DNA of 64,000 nt, from contig CAKKNE010000003.1 of NCBI GenBank assembly GCA_918797485.1, positions 2,356,001-2,420,000 of the forward strand, read 5' to 3'. The notes below the pieces were generated by a model. The model was given only the letters and a program-made list of their open reading frames with translations. It was not told the DNA's origin and did not search any database. Both the position numbers and the translations under genes were made by a program. Source of the stretch: Pelagomonas calceolata (lineage: Eukaryota > Sar > Pelagophyceae > Pelagomonadales > Pelagomonadaceae). Position 1 is the first letter of the stretch. Each line of letters opens with the position of its first letter. This document shows positions 45,153 to 53,480 of the stretch, one piece after another.

Positions 45153-47392
45153 TTACCACAACTCCCCCTGGTCGTACTCGAGCAGGATCCGGGAGATCTC
45201 CACCCCCTTCGCCGTCGCCGCCGCTAATGCATGCACTTCGTCGTCGAGGACGGCGCCGTTCAGCAGCAGGAACGCGACGACGTCCGCGCGCCCCGCCGCC
45301 GCCGCTGCGTGCAGCGACGTGCGGCCGTCGTCATCATCCAATCCTTCGTCGCGCCAGTTCGGGTCGCCGCCGCGCGCCTTCGCCGCGACGACGTCCCGGA
45401 GCGAGCCCGAGGCGGCGGCCGCCTTCAGCGCGCGGCTCGGCTCCTCCTCGAAGACGTTCTCGGCCAGGAAGCCGCGCCAGGCGTATTTGGCGACGACCCA
45501 CTGTTCTTTGACGTGCGCCGGCGCGTCGGGCGCCGGCCGGCTCCAGCCCGTCGGCGGTCCCACGGCTTCCCACACGTCCCTCGCGCGCTCGTTGCCCGCC
45601 GACTGCAACAAATAATCCAGGACCAGCGGCGACCACGCGTCCAGCGACAATGCGCGCAGGCGCCCGAAGTCGCCGCCCAATCGGCGGTGCGCCGCCGCGC
45701 AGTCCGCACATAATGCGACGCCGACGGACGTCGACACCCAGTCCGCTTCGTCCGAGGCGCACTCCGCGCAGGCCGGGTTCTCGGCCTGGAAGGCCCCGAT
45801 CGAGGCGAAGTCGTTCAGCGGCGCGCCCGTCGCCCGCCGCAGCGCCGAGACCCACCGCAGGCGCTCGTCCTCGTTTTCCGCCTGCAGGCACAAGCGCGAC
45901 CCGTCCTCGGCGATGACGGCGAACGCAAACGCGCCCCCAAACACACCATCGCCGCGGTCCGTGCCGCGGACGACGGTGCAGCCCGCGAGATCGAGCAGCT
46001 TCTTGTCCTTGCTCGTGACCTGTGTGGAAATCAAATTCAGGCGCCCCACGCCATCGACGCGATGTCGTTCCCGTGACTGCGTCCGCTCGATGGCGTGGAG
46101 GCTCACGAAGATCTCCGCGAGAATCTAACTCACAGGTTGATTTCCACACAGCTCGTGACGTCGAAGTAGTACAGCGCGCCGCCGTGGAGCCGGTGCCACC
46201 GCCGCTTCGGTGCCATGCCGGCGACGCGGGTCAGCGTGCCCAGCAGGCCGTCGTCGCGCCGGTGCAGGTAGCCCTGCTTGAGGATCTCCTCGTCCCGCGC
46301 GTGCGCGAGGTCGCTCCGCGAGGCCCGGAGCGACGCCGCGGATCGCACCTCCGTCGTCAGCGCTGCCGACCAGGTCGGCGCGGACGAGGTACGCGGCGAG
46401 CCGCCCGGCAGCTCGTCGCGCAGCTCGCCCTCCAATCTCTCCCCCACCCGATCCCATAGCTCTCCGTCAATCCGCCGCCGCTTGGCCGCAACAGGCAGGG
46501 CCTGCCTGCAGAGACTGGCCTCCGCCTCGAGGCGCCAAAAGGCCTCGCCCTCGCCGCTCCGTCGGTCGTCCTCGAGGGCCTCGCCCGCCGCGGCGACGGC
46601 CTCGCCGATCACGATGCATTTCGCCGCGTCGACGCCGTTCAGGTAGCGCACCAACGCCAGCCGCGACCGCTCGAACGCGCCCCTTGCGTCCTTCAGGTCG
46701 GCGCGCGCCTCGCCATCTAGAGTATCCAGGCGCAGCGCTGCGCAGAGCTTCTGCTCGTAGGCATCACCTAAACGCCAGACGTCGCCGATGAACCCTTCAC
46801 AATCACCCAGCTCCTCCGCGCGGAACGCATCTAAGGCCGAGGCGACCTCGGCCCCGAACGCGTCCGCCAGCCGGCCCTGGCGCTGCGCGTAGCTGTCGAG
46901 GGCGTCGGCGAGCGTCGCGCAGCGCGCCGAGCTGTCGCCCAGGGCCTCGTTCCCCCCAAACAGCGCCCGCGCGTGCCGCCTATCCTTCAGCCACGCCGCG
47001 CACTCCCGCGCCGCGTCGCGCGACGCGCGTAGCGCCGCCGACCAGTCCCGCAAGCGGATCGCCAGGCCGCCGAGCAGGCTGTCCAGGCCGGCCAGCGAGT
47101 TCTCGAACGCCTCGCACTGCTTGCGGAACATGGGCGAGTCCCGCGTGTACTCCAATCGCACGCTCGGCCCGAGCGCGAGCGCGGCCGCGGACGCCGGCGC
47201 CGTGGCCGCGGCCGCCTCTTTCAGCGGTTGGAGAGCTGCAGCCTCCGCGGCGATGGCCTGGACGCGCGCGCCGTGGCCCTCGAGCGTCGGGCGCCTTTTC
47301 TCCGCCTCGAGGGTTCTCACACGAGCACGCAGCTCGCGCAGCTCGGCTTGCATGGCTTTGACGTCTGCGTCGTTTCCATTGCCGGTCGACAT
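45153..47392 (-). CDS. BAR-PH-ArfGAP-ankyrin protein (ACAP/ASAP type)
   Basis: Exons 47392-46160 and 46019-45153 give 699 aa. Residues 1-350 are mainly helical with a BAR-like stretch (SPMFRKQCEAFENSLAGLDS, GRLADAFGAEVASALDAFRA). A PH domain begins near 378 (ILKQGYLHRRDDG, KRRWHRLHGGALYYFDVTS) and continues across the splice to RWVSALRRATG. The ArfGAP zinc finger is CAECASDEADWVSTSVGVAL then CADCAAAHRRLG, with CxxC-x16-CxxC spacing and the catalytic Arg. Ankyrin repeats at the C-terminus read GRTSLHAAAAAGRADVVAFL. It would stimulate GTP hydrolysis by Arf at curved membranes. The introner sits within the PH domain and splicing restores YYFDVTSKDK. Confidence 0.9.
46020..46159 (-). mobile_element. 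Introner element acting as intron, palindromic core (ArfGAP)
   Basis: Element 46020-46151 with both ends CTGTGTGGAAATCAA / TTGATTTCCACACAG and a perfect 8-bp duplication CTCGTGAC at 46012-46019 and 46152-46159. Inside is CCACGCCATCGACGCGATG, a loop, then GCTCGATGGCGTGGAG, an inverted repeat. Sense donor is the GT of GTCACGAG. Confidence 0.9.
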
Positions 47393-47915
47393 GGCTGTCT
47401 TTTATCACTGCTCGAGTGTTGAACGTCGAGCGTGCAGCAGCGATCGTCCCGCGCAAAGAGCTTGCTGGAAACGGCTGGAAACGGCTCGCAGATGCTGCAA
47501 CACGGCTGAGTATTGCGTATTAGGCCCGCTGTGTCGGAGAGTGCTGAGATTATGCATCCTGTGCCAGTAGAGACATACTAGAATACTCCCACCGGAAAAC
47601 CACGCCCCTAGGACACCTCCGAAGCGTAGGCGCGGCCTCCCGACGCGTCGCTGCGCAGACTCTAACTTTCCCCGTAATGCTGCACCCCAGCTGCAGCACC
47701 AGGCTCTGATACGCCGGCTCCTGGGCCCCCCGCCTCGGGCACGGGGCTATCCAAGGCTGGTCGGGCGCCAATCTAAGGCTGTAGCCAACGTCCATCCCAG
47801 GGCAGCCCCCCCCCCGGCCGCGGCGCGTGCCAATCCCCGGGCAGCCCACCATCAGCGCCTCACAGCCAAGCCTCCGAGCTCGCCTCTCGCTCGTAAAACA
47901 CGGCCGAATCGCACC
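47393..47915. other. Intergenic gap between divergent genes
   Basis: No gene or repeat I can support; a run of Cs near 47808. Confidence 0.4.
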
Positions 47916-48784
47916 ATGCGCCTATCCATCCTCCTCGCCGCCGCCGCATGGGCCGAGCGCGTCGACCGCGATGCGGACGGCGTGCCCGACGCGGCGCCCG
48001 AGGGCGCGTGCTGCGAGTGTTGTTACGGGTGCAACCCTGTGTGGAAATCAAAATTTTACGGCGCGTTCGTGCTGAATCGTCGCGTCGTCCTCCACGCCAT
48101 CGACGCGACGCCTGCTCGATGGCGTGGCGGTGCCAGTTCCTCGCCGCGCGACCGAGCCAGGACGGCCGCGTCATCGCCGAGAAATGACTTAGTGAAGAAT
48201 TGTCGGGCACCCGACGCACTGGTTGATTTCCACACAGGTGCAACCTCGCTACCAATATCTGCGGCCACGGCGCGGGGACGACGCTCGAGGATATTAAGGA
48301 GAACGGCTGCTGCGAGGGGTTTTATCTGCGCTACTCGATCCAGCCGGGGCCCCGTATTTCTCACTCCGAGTTCGACGCCGTATCATTCATCAGCGAGGGC
48401 GAGTGCGCGCACAAGGAGGCCGGCCGCTGGAACCGCTTCGGCTGCCCCCATTTTTTAGGTGCGCCGCCGGTCTGGAATACTGAAGAAGATGACGACGACG
48501 ACGACAGTAGTTTGGATCAGCGCACGCTCATCGTCCTCTTCGTCGTGCTGGGCGTCGTCGGCGCGGGCGTCTTCCTCTGCGTCTTCGCGTGCGTCTACGC
48601 GGCCTTCGGGAAATACCTGCAATCGCGCGAGGCGCCGTTCCACTCCGGCGCGGCGCCGGCGCCGGCGGCGTCGTTGATGCACAAGAAGAGACGCGCCCCG
48701 TCGTCGTCGCCGCGGCCGACGACGCCGCTCGCCGAAAATGACGACGACTCCATCGACATCGAGCTCTCGCCGCGGTACGTGTGA
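47916..48784 (+). CDS. Single-pass membrane protein with Cys-rich ectodomain
   Basis: Exons 47916-48028 and 48238-48784 give 219 aa. MRLSILLAAAAWAERVDRDA is a signal peptide. The ectodomain starts CCECCYGC and carries more cysteines (NICGHG, NGCCEGFYLR, GECAHKEAG, FGCPHF). A transmembrane helix follows (TLIVLFVVLGVVGAGVFLC), then a cytoplasmic tail rich in Arg, Ser, Pro and Asp with an Ile-Glu end. Type I topology is likely. Not a family I know. The introner is at the end of the first Cys cluster; the 8-bp duplication is perfect (gtgcaacc), and joining gives YGCN-LATN in one frame. Confidence 0.7.
48029..48237 (-). mobile_element. Longer introner element acting as intron (209 bp)
   Basis: Element 48037-48237, CTGTGTGGAAATCAA to TTGATTTCCACACAG, with duplication gtgcaacc/gtgcaacc (8 of 8). 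A central hairpin pairs TCCACGCCATCGACGCGACG with CTGCTCGATGGCGTGG. The right half (CCGAGCCAGGACGGCCGCGT and GAGAAATGACTTAGTGA) is shared with the 59.7-kb copy. Confidence 0.88.
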
Positions 48785-48873
48785 GTTTCCTTCCTTTCCT
48801 TCCCTTCCTTTTCGGTACTAATTCGACAAAACTTTCTTACCAGGGGCGGGGGTTTGGGACAGCTACTACACAC

Positions 48874-49520
48874 TCACTCCATGTCCTCCTCGTCGTCGGA
48901 CTCCTCCGCGGCCGGCGCGGCCTCGGGCTCCTTGACGTAGAAGCGCTTGTCGGGCTCGTCCCAGAAGGCGCGCTCCGGCAGCGCCACGCCGAGCTCCTCC
49001 GCGCGGACCTTGATGGCGTCGGCGATCTGCGTGCGGGGATGCGTGACGACGGCGCCTTCGATCGAAGAAGGCTCCGCGGGGACGCCGGTCGCCGGACCTG
49101 GTGGAAGCCCACGCGCCGCGCGGCCTCCTCGGGCGACACGCCCTGGGCGTCGGGCACGAGCGGGTGCACGTGCGGCAGCGTCAACAACAGCCGCACGCAC
49201 TTCTCCCAGCCCCACGCCGCGCACAACCAGAGCGGCGTGTGGCCGCCGTCGTCCCGGAGATTAAAGTTCGTCACGAGGCGGCCGTCGTGCCAGTGGAGCC
49301 CCGCGAGCCACTCGAGCACGGCGTGGTGGCCCCGGAGGCAGGCGATGTGCGTCGGCATGGACCGGTCCTCGCGGTTCATCGCGTCGAAGCCGTCGACGCC
49401 CTTGCGGTAGAAGAAGTGGAGCGCCTTCATGGCCGGCAGGTTCCCGTCGAAGGCCGCCTTCCACATGGGCGGGATCTGGCCGTCGTAGGTCTTCGTGTAC
49501 TGCGCGCAGAGGCTCTGCAT
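48874..49520 (-). CDS. Ankyrin-repeat protein, 5' end uncertain
   Basis: Exons 49520-49098 and 49026-48874 give 191 aa from the first in-frame ATG; the frame stays open about 40 codons upstream without an ATG, so an upstream exon may exist. Ankyrin repeats: WKAAFDGNLPAMKALHFFYR, PTHIACLRGHHAVLEWLAGL, TPLWLCAAWGWEKCVRLLLT. The C-terminus after the intron is IADAIKVRAEELGVALPERA and an acidic end (EESDDEEDME). The intron is 71 bp with GTCCGG donor and GCACGCAG acceptor; its middle (CGAAGGCGCCGTCGT) recalls introner sequence. Convergent with the membrane-protein gene. Confidence 0.7.
49027..49097 (-). other. Short intron, possible introner relic
   Basis: 71 bp, GTCCGG...CGCACGCAG. Shares TCGAAGGCGCCGT with the middle of the introner copies at 13.3 and 50.9 kb (ATCGAAGGCACCGT, AAAGGCGCCGT). 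No terminal repeats visible. Confidence 0.5.
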
Positions 49521-50203
49521 CTCCTCGGGCGTGAGCTCGGCCTCGCCGAAGGTGCCCTGCGCGGGTGCGGTCGCGTTTTGGGCGGCGGCGGGCGGCGCGG
49601 CGCGGCGGGTGCGCGCGCGCGCGCGCGCGTTTGGCGTGTGCACGCGCCCAGTGGCGTGGCCGTGGGTGGTGCGCTGTAGGTCAGCGCCTCAATCGCATCC
49701 GTAACTCGTCCGCGACGGAGATATAGATGAAATTGCAAGTGGTCTCCGCGGTGTTGTTCTCGCGCTGGCGCGAACTTCGGGAAGCGGCTTCACTGATGCC
49801 AGTTTGGACATCTTGGTCGGCGACTACAGCGTGCGTGACACGCCCAAGTAACAAGTATGCGCTCCAAACGAGCACCTTTTGTAGTCCCCTACCCAGGCTT
49901 GCTTGCTAGTGTCTTACAGGCCGCTAGCCCCGTTTCGAGCTACGAGTCCCCAGGCATAGGGTTCACCGAGGCTCCCCGGGACGTGTTGCCAAGAGTCGGT
50001 CACCAAGGCTCTCCCAAAAACCATCTCGCAGGCTTTGCAAGCGGCCGCAAAAGCGCCGCAAAACGAGCCAAAATTGCATCATACTTGCGCAACCCGCGCT
50101 GGAAACGAAGGCAGATCCAGGATAAGCATCTGCGCACATCAAAAACCACGGCTTGAGCGTTGTCGCCTAGAGAGACAACACAGCTTGTCACAGCATCACC
50201 ATC
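49521..50203. other. Intergenic gap between divergent genes
   Basis: Contains the palindrome at 49905-49928. A GCGCGC run at 49610-49630. No gene supported. Confidence 0.4.
49905..49928 (+). promoter_or_regulatory. Intergenic palindrome, best-conserved copy
   Basis: GCTAGTGTCTTAC then AGGCCGCTAGC. It lies 276 bp upstream of the CRAL-TRIO ATG and about 385 bp from the ankyrin gene. Confidence 0.7.
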
Positions 50204-51446
50204 ATGGCAGCCATGGAGCTGCAACCGATCCGCAACGCACCGGCCTCGCCCGGCACCGGCGTTTTACTGGCGCTGCAAAGGGATGGCGTGCCGGCCGAGG
50301 ACGCGCCCAAGGTGAAAGAGCTGCAGACGCTGCTGGCCGCCGACATTGAGAAATACGGCGACGCCGCGCTCGCGGACGCGACGACGCTGCTGCGCTTTCT
50401 CCGGGCGAGGGAGCACGACGTCGCGGCCGCGGCCGGCATGTGGCGCGCGGCGCACGCGTGGCGCGAGCACCACGTCCGCACGGCGCTGGCCGAGTGCGGC
50501 GCCGACGACGCCACGTCGACGGCGGGCTGGCGCTGGCGGCAGCACGCGGACGCGTCGGCTGCAGTGCACAATCATCGTCTGCTCGATGGCGTGGCGACAC
50601 CCGACTCACCGCTTGATTTGCGCGCAGGTCGGCCGCGCCCACGCCGCGCGGCAGGCTCGCCCTCGCGCACGGCATGGGCCTGCGGTTGGACGCCGCCGCG
50701 GCCGACGGGAGCCCCGTGCTGTACTGGGCGCTCGGCGAGCTCGACGTGGCAGGCGTCGCGCGCGAGGACCTGGCCGACTGCCTCCTGATGCGGCAGGTCG
50801 CGCACCTCGAGGACGCGCTGCAGGCGTCGCGCGCGATCTCGCGCGCCGAGAAGCGCCTCGTGCGCTGCCGGCTGATCATCGACCTCCGGGGCCTGCGCGT
50901 GCTGGCGTTGCTTCCTGTATAGAAATCAACCAGTGGGTGGGGTGCGCTCGAGCCGACGCCACATCGATGGCGTGGGGGTGGACGCAATGATTCCGCAAAG
51001 GCGCCGTGAAATTTGATTTCTGCACAGGTTGCTCCGCCGGCTGGGCGTCGTCAAGCGCATCACGGCCGTCGGCAAGACCTACTTCCCGGAGGTGACGGCG
51101 TCGGCGACGATCAGTGTCGAAATTATGTCGAGGTAACTGCATCTGCTCGATGGCGTGTGGTTGACGAGACACGCGGATCACACAGGTGACGCTCGTCAAC
51201 GCGCCCGCGGGCGTCGAGACGCTCTGGCGCGGCGTTTCAGTGTTTCTCAACGCGGCGATGCGCGCCAAGGTCAGAATCGTCGGACGCGACTACCGCGAGG
51301 CGCTCACCGACCACGCGAAGATCGACGACTACGATTTATTACCTGCGCGGCTCGGCGGCAAGGCGCCGGACCCGCCGCTGCCGCTCCCAGTGCCCACAGG
51401 CGCCGGGGCTGGCCTGGAGCCGTTCCTCGTGGACCCTAGTAGCTAA
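50204..51446 (+). CDS. CRAL-TRIO (Sec14-like) lipid-binding protein
   Basis: Exons 50204-50553, 50628-50906, 51028-51091 and 51186-51446 give 317 aa. The N-terminal CRAL-TRIO-N helices are present (ADATTLLRFLRAREHDVAAA, GMWRAAHAWREHH). The lipid-binding domain is built across four exons: SPVLYWALGELDVAG, RLIIDLRGLRVLAL, LLRRLGVVKRITAVGKTYFP, EVTLVNAPAGVETLWRGVSV and AKVRIVGRDYREAL, matching YPE...VNAP in Sec14. It transfers or presents phosphoinositides or other lipids. All three introns are introners, and frame continuity requires the donor in the target duplication in each. A short Pro-rich tail ends the protein. Confidence 0.85.
50554..50627 (-). mobile_element. Introner acting as intron A of the CRAL-TRIO gene
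   Basis: Element about 50562-50627, CAGTGCACAATC to TTGATTTGCGCGCAG, core CTGCTCGATGGCGTGGCG. Duplication gtcggctg/gtcggccg (7 of 8). Only the GT at 50554, inside the duplication, keeps frame. Confidence 0.85.
50907..51027 (+). mobile_element. Introner acting as intron B of the CRAL-TRIO gene
   Basis: CTGTATAGAAATCAACC to TTGATTTCTGCACAG, core ATCGATGGCGTGGGGG. Duplication gttgcttc/gttgctcc (7 of 8). Only the duplication GT at 50907 gives a continuous frame (LALLRRLG). Confidence 0.88.
51092..51185 (+). mobile_element. Introner acting as intron C of the CRAL-TRIO gene
   Basis: Core TAACTGCATCTGCTCGATGG and end GGATCACACAG; the left terminal repeat is decayed. Duplication gtgacggc/gtgacgct (6 of 8); the GT at 51092 joins FPE to VTLVNAP. 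Confidence 0.78.
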
Positions 51447-51534
51447 CTGTTGTTTAAAACGAAGGCGCTGGCGCCTGGAGCCGTTCCTCGTAGACTGAAG
51501 TGTTGTTAAAAACGAACGAACGAAACGACGGCGC

Positions 51535-51804
51535 CTAGCCCGCCGGCCGCCGCGCCGTCGAGATGTAGTGCACGTTGTTGCCCCGAATAAAACAGTCGCC
51601 GTACTTGGCCTTGAGCTGCCCATCCACGTACTCCTCCGTCTGCTCCATGGCGATGTTCATGTAGCCGTCGAGGCAGGCGAGCACGCCCTTGTACGCGACG
51701 CCGCTGTTGAGCTTGACGACGACGGGCCGGCCCAGGACGGCCTTCAGGAAGTCGCTGGGCTGGTATTTTGAGGAAGTGGGCGCGGCGGCGGCTTGGGCGG
51801 CCAT
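51535..51804 (-). CDS. LSM6: LSm6 small nuclear ribonucleoprotein
   Basis: 89 aa from ATG 51804 (MAAQAAAAPTSSKYQPSDF). The whole protein is an Sm fold: PSDFLKAVLGRPVVVKLNSG, VAYKGVLACLDGYMNIAMEQ, TEEYVDGQLKAKYGDCFIRG and NNVHYISTARR. The Sm1 and Sm2 motifs and the LDGYMN / IRGNNV pair match LSm6 closely, better than SmF. As part of the LSm1-7 or LSm2-8 ring it binds the 3' end of mRNA for decay or of U6 snRNA for splicing. Single exon; the frame stays open upstream but the ATG here aligns with the family start. Confidence 0.93.
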   Translation of the reverse strand: MAAQAAAAPTSSKYQPSDFLKAVLGRPVVVKLNSGVAYKGVLACLDGYMNIAMEQTEEYVDGQLKAKYGDCFIRGNNVHYISTARRPAG

Positions 51805-52214
51805 TGCTGGAGACGCGCGCGGCGGAGCGCCTGCCCAGCCTCTGGCTGCTGCTGCTGATGCGAACGACGCGCGGCAGCGAGCGACCACCACTTCTCGTTG
51901 GCAGTGATGTTAGAGTGTTAGTTTGCGCGACCAGTAATGGCCGTGCACAAGCTCGTAGAGCTATGCGCGCCGCCGCCCCGGCTTGCCTGGGCTTGCTAGT
52001 GTCTTACGACCGCTAGCTGCCGCGCCCGCAAAAAAAACACACGACCACCCCTCAATCTCGTTGATAGGTCACGAACAAGCTTGTCAGTGTGGCTTGCGTC
52101 TGCTCGTTCGGCTCGTTCGAGCGATAACCGTCTGAAAGTCTCCGTACCCAAGGCAGTGCTTGCTGCCTAGACAGCCTAGCTCTATAGCGCAGCGCTTGGG
52201 AGCGGTCGCCCGTG
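51805..52214. other. Intergenic gap between divergent genes
   Basis: Contains the palindrome at 51994-52016. Otherwise nothing. Confidence 0.4.
51994..52016 (+). promoter_or_regulatory. Intergenic palindrome copy
   Basis: GCTAGTGTCTTAC then GACCGCTAGC, 190 bp upstream of the LSm6 ATG and 199 bp upstream of the RUS ATG. Confidence 0.65.
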
Positions 52215-53444
52215 ATGTCCTGGGCCGACGTCGTCAAGGCACCAGTGGTCGCCCGCTACAAGCCACCGACGCCAACAACGAGGGTGCGCCCGAGCCGAAG
52301 GAGAGCGGCGGCCCGGGCCGTCGAGCTCCAGGAGGACGGCGGCCCCGCGCGCGTCGTCTCCGAGACGTCCACCGATGCGCTCGCGCCGCGCCGTCGCGTG
52401 CGGCGCGCGCGTTTGATCGACGTCTTCCTGCCCGAGGGCTACCCGCGGTCCGTCGCGCCGGGCTACGGCGCCTACCAGCTCTGGGACGCGTTGCAAGGCC
52501 TGACGTCCTACGTCCGCGCGAACCTGGCCTACAAGGCGACGCTCGAGGGCCTGGGCGTGGGCGACGTCGAGGCGTCGGCCATGGCCGGCGCGCTCGCGAA
52601 CGTGGCCAGGGACGCCTCCTCGTCGCTCGCCGGGCTCCTGCTCGCTTACGGTTGCAGCAGGGACTTCGGGCGGCGGGTACGGCAGTGGCGGCTCGCGGCC
52701 GACGTCGCGAACGATTGCGGACTTGCGCTGCAGATGGCCGCGCCGCTCTGCCGGGACCGCTTCGTGGTACTGGCGTGCCTCGCGGCGGCGTGCCACTGCG
52801 CCTGCGGCGTCATGGCCGGCGCGACGAAGGCCTCGATCTCCCGGCATTTTGCGGTGCAGGGCAACTTCGAGGAATTGGTGTCCAAGGAGGGGTCCCAGGA
52901 GCAATTCGTCAACGTGCTCGGACTCTTGCTGGGCTACTATGTCTTGAAAGTGCTCAACGAATCAACGAAGACGGTCTTGATCGCGTTCGTCCTCCTCACG
53001 CTCCTCCACGTCCTCGCGAACATCATGGCCGTGCGGCAGCTGCGCCTCCGGACGGTCAACGAGCCTCGCTTCCGCGTCTTGATGGACCGCTTCCTTCGTA
53101 ATCTGCCGCTCGACGTCGCGGCCGTCGGCGACGCCGAGCCGCTGCTCGTCGCCGGGCGGCGGCGGCTGGGCTGCTCTTTGAACGACGTCGCCCACGTGCC
53201 CGCGGCGGCGGCCGTCGCCGCGCTCGTCGCGGCCGAGGGGCGGCCCTTCGTGATTCTGGGGGGCGAGGCGCTCCTCGCGCCCGGCGCGACGGCCCTCGAC
53301 GCGCTCGAGGCGCGCTTCGCCCTCGCGGGCGGGCCGGCGGCGCGGTGGCCCGCCTTCCGCGCGGCGCTCGCGGCGGCGGGCTGGGACACGGCGACGCCGC
53401 TGCTGGACGACGCGGGGTGCCGCGTCCGGTGGCATAAGGTTTAG
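52215..53444 (+). CDS. RUS-family (DUF647) membrane-associated protein
   Basis: 409 aa from ATG 52215. The DUF647 domain of Root UV-B Sensitive proteins is clear: FLPEGYPRSVAPGYGAYQLW, DALQGLTSYVRANLAYKATL, LGVGDVEASAMAGALANVAR, ACHCACGVMAGATKASISRH, FAVQGNFEELVSKEGSQEQF and VNVLGLLLGYYVL, with a hydrophobic helix VLIAFVLLTLLHVLANIMAV. RUS proteins in plants take part in vitamin B6-linked development and occur across eukaryotes, including animals (RUSF1). Molecular activity unknown. The C-terminus is Ala-rich. It ends 37 bp before the convergent receptor kinase. Confidence 0.9.
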   Translation: MSWADVVKAPVVARYKPPTPTTRVRPSRRRAAARAVELQEDGGPARVVSETSTDALAPRRRVRRARLIDVFLPEGYPRSVAPGYGAYQLWDALQGLTSYVRANLAYKATLEGLGVGDVEASAMAGALANVARDASSSLAGLLLAYGCSRDFGRRVRQWRLAADVANDCGLALQMAAPLCRDRFVVLACLAAACHCACGVMAGATKASISRHFAVQGNFEELVSKEGSQEQFVNVLGLLLGYYVLKVLNESTKTVLIAFVLLTLLHVLANIMAVRQLRLRTVNEPRFRVLMDRFLRNLPLDVAAVGDAEPLLVAGRRRLGCSLNDVAHVPAAAAVAALVAAEGRPFVILGGEALLAPGATALDALEARFALAGGPAARWPAFRAALAAAGWDTATPLLDDAGCRVRWHKV

Positions 53445-53480
53445 ATGTTGTTGTACTTATGCTTCCGTCGTCCGCTCGGA

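Noticed and set aside
49521-49643. Non-ATG extension of the ankyrin gene
   Set aside because: The frame is open but has no ATG; it may be part of an upstream exon, which cannot be shown from the sequence.
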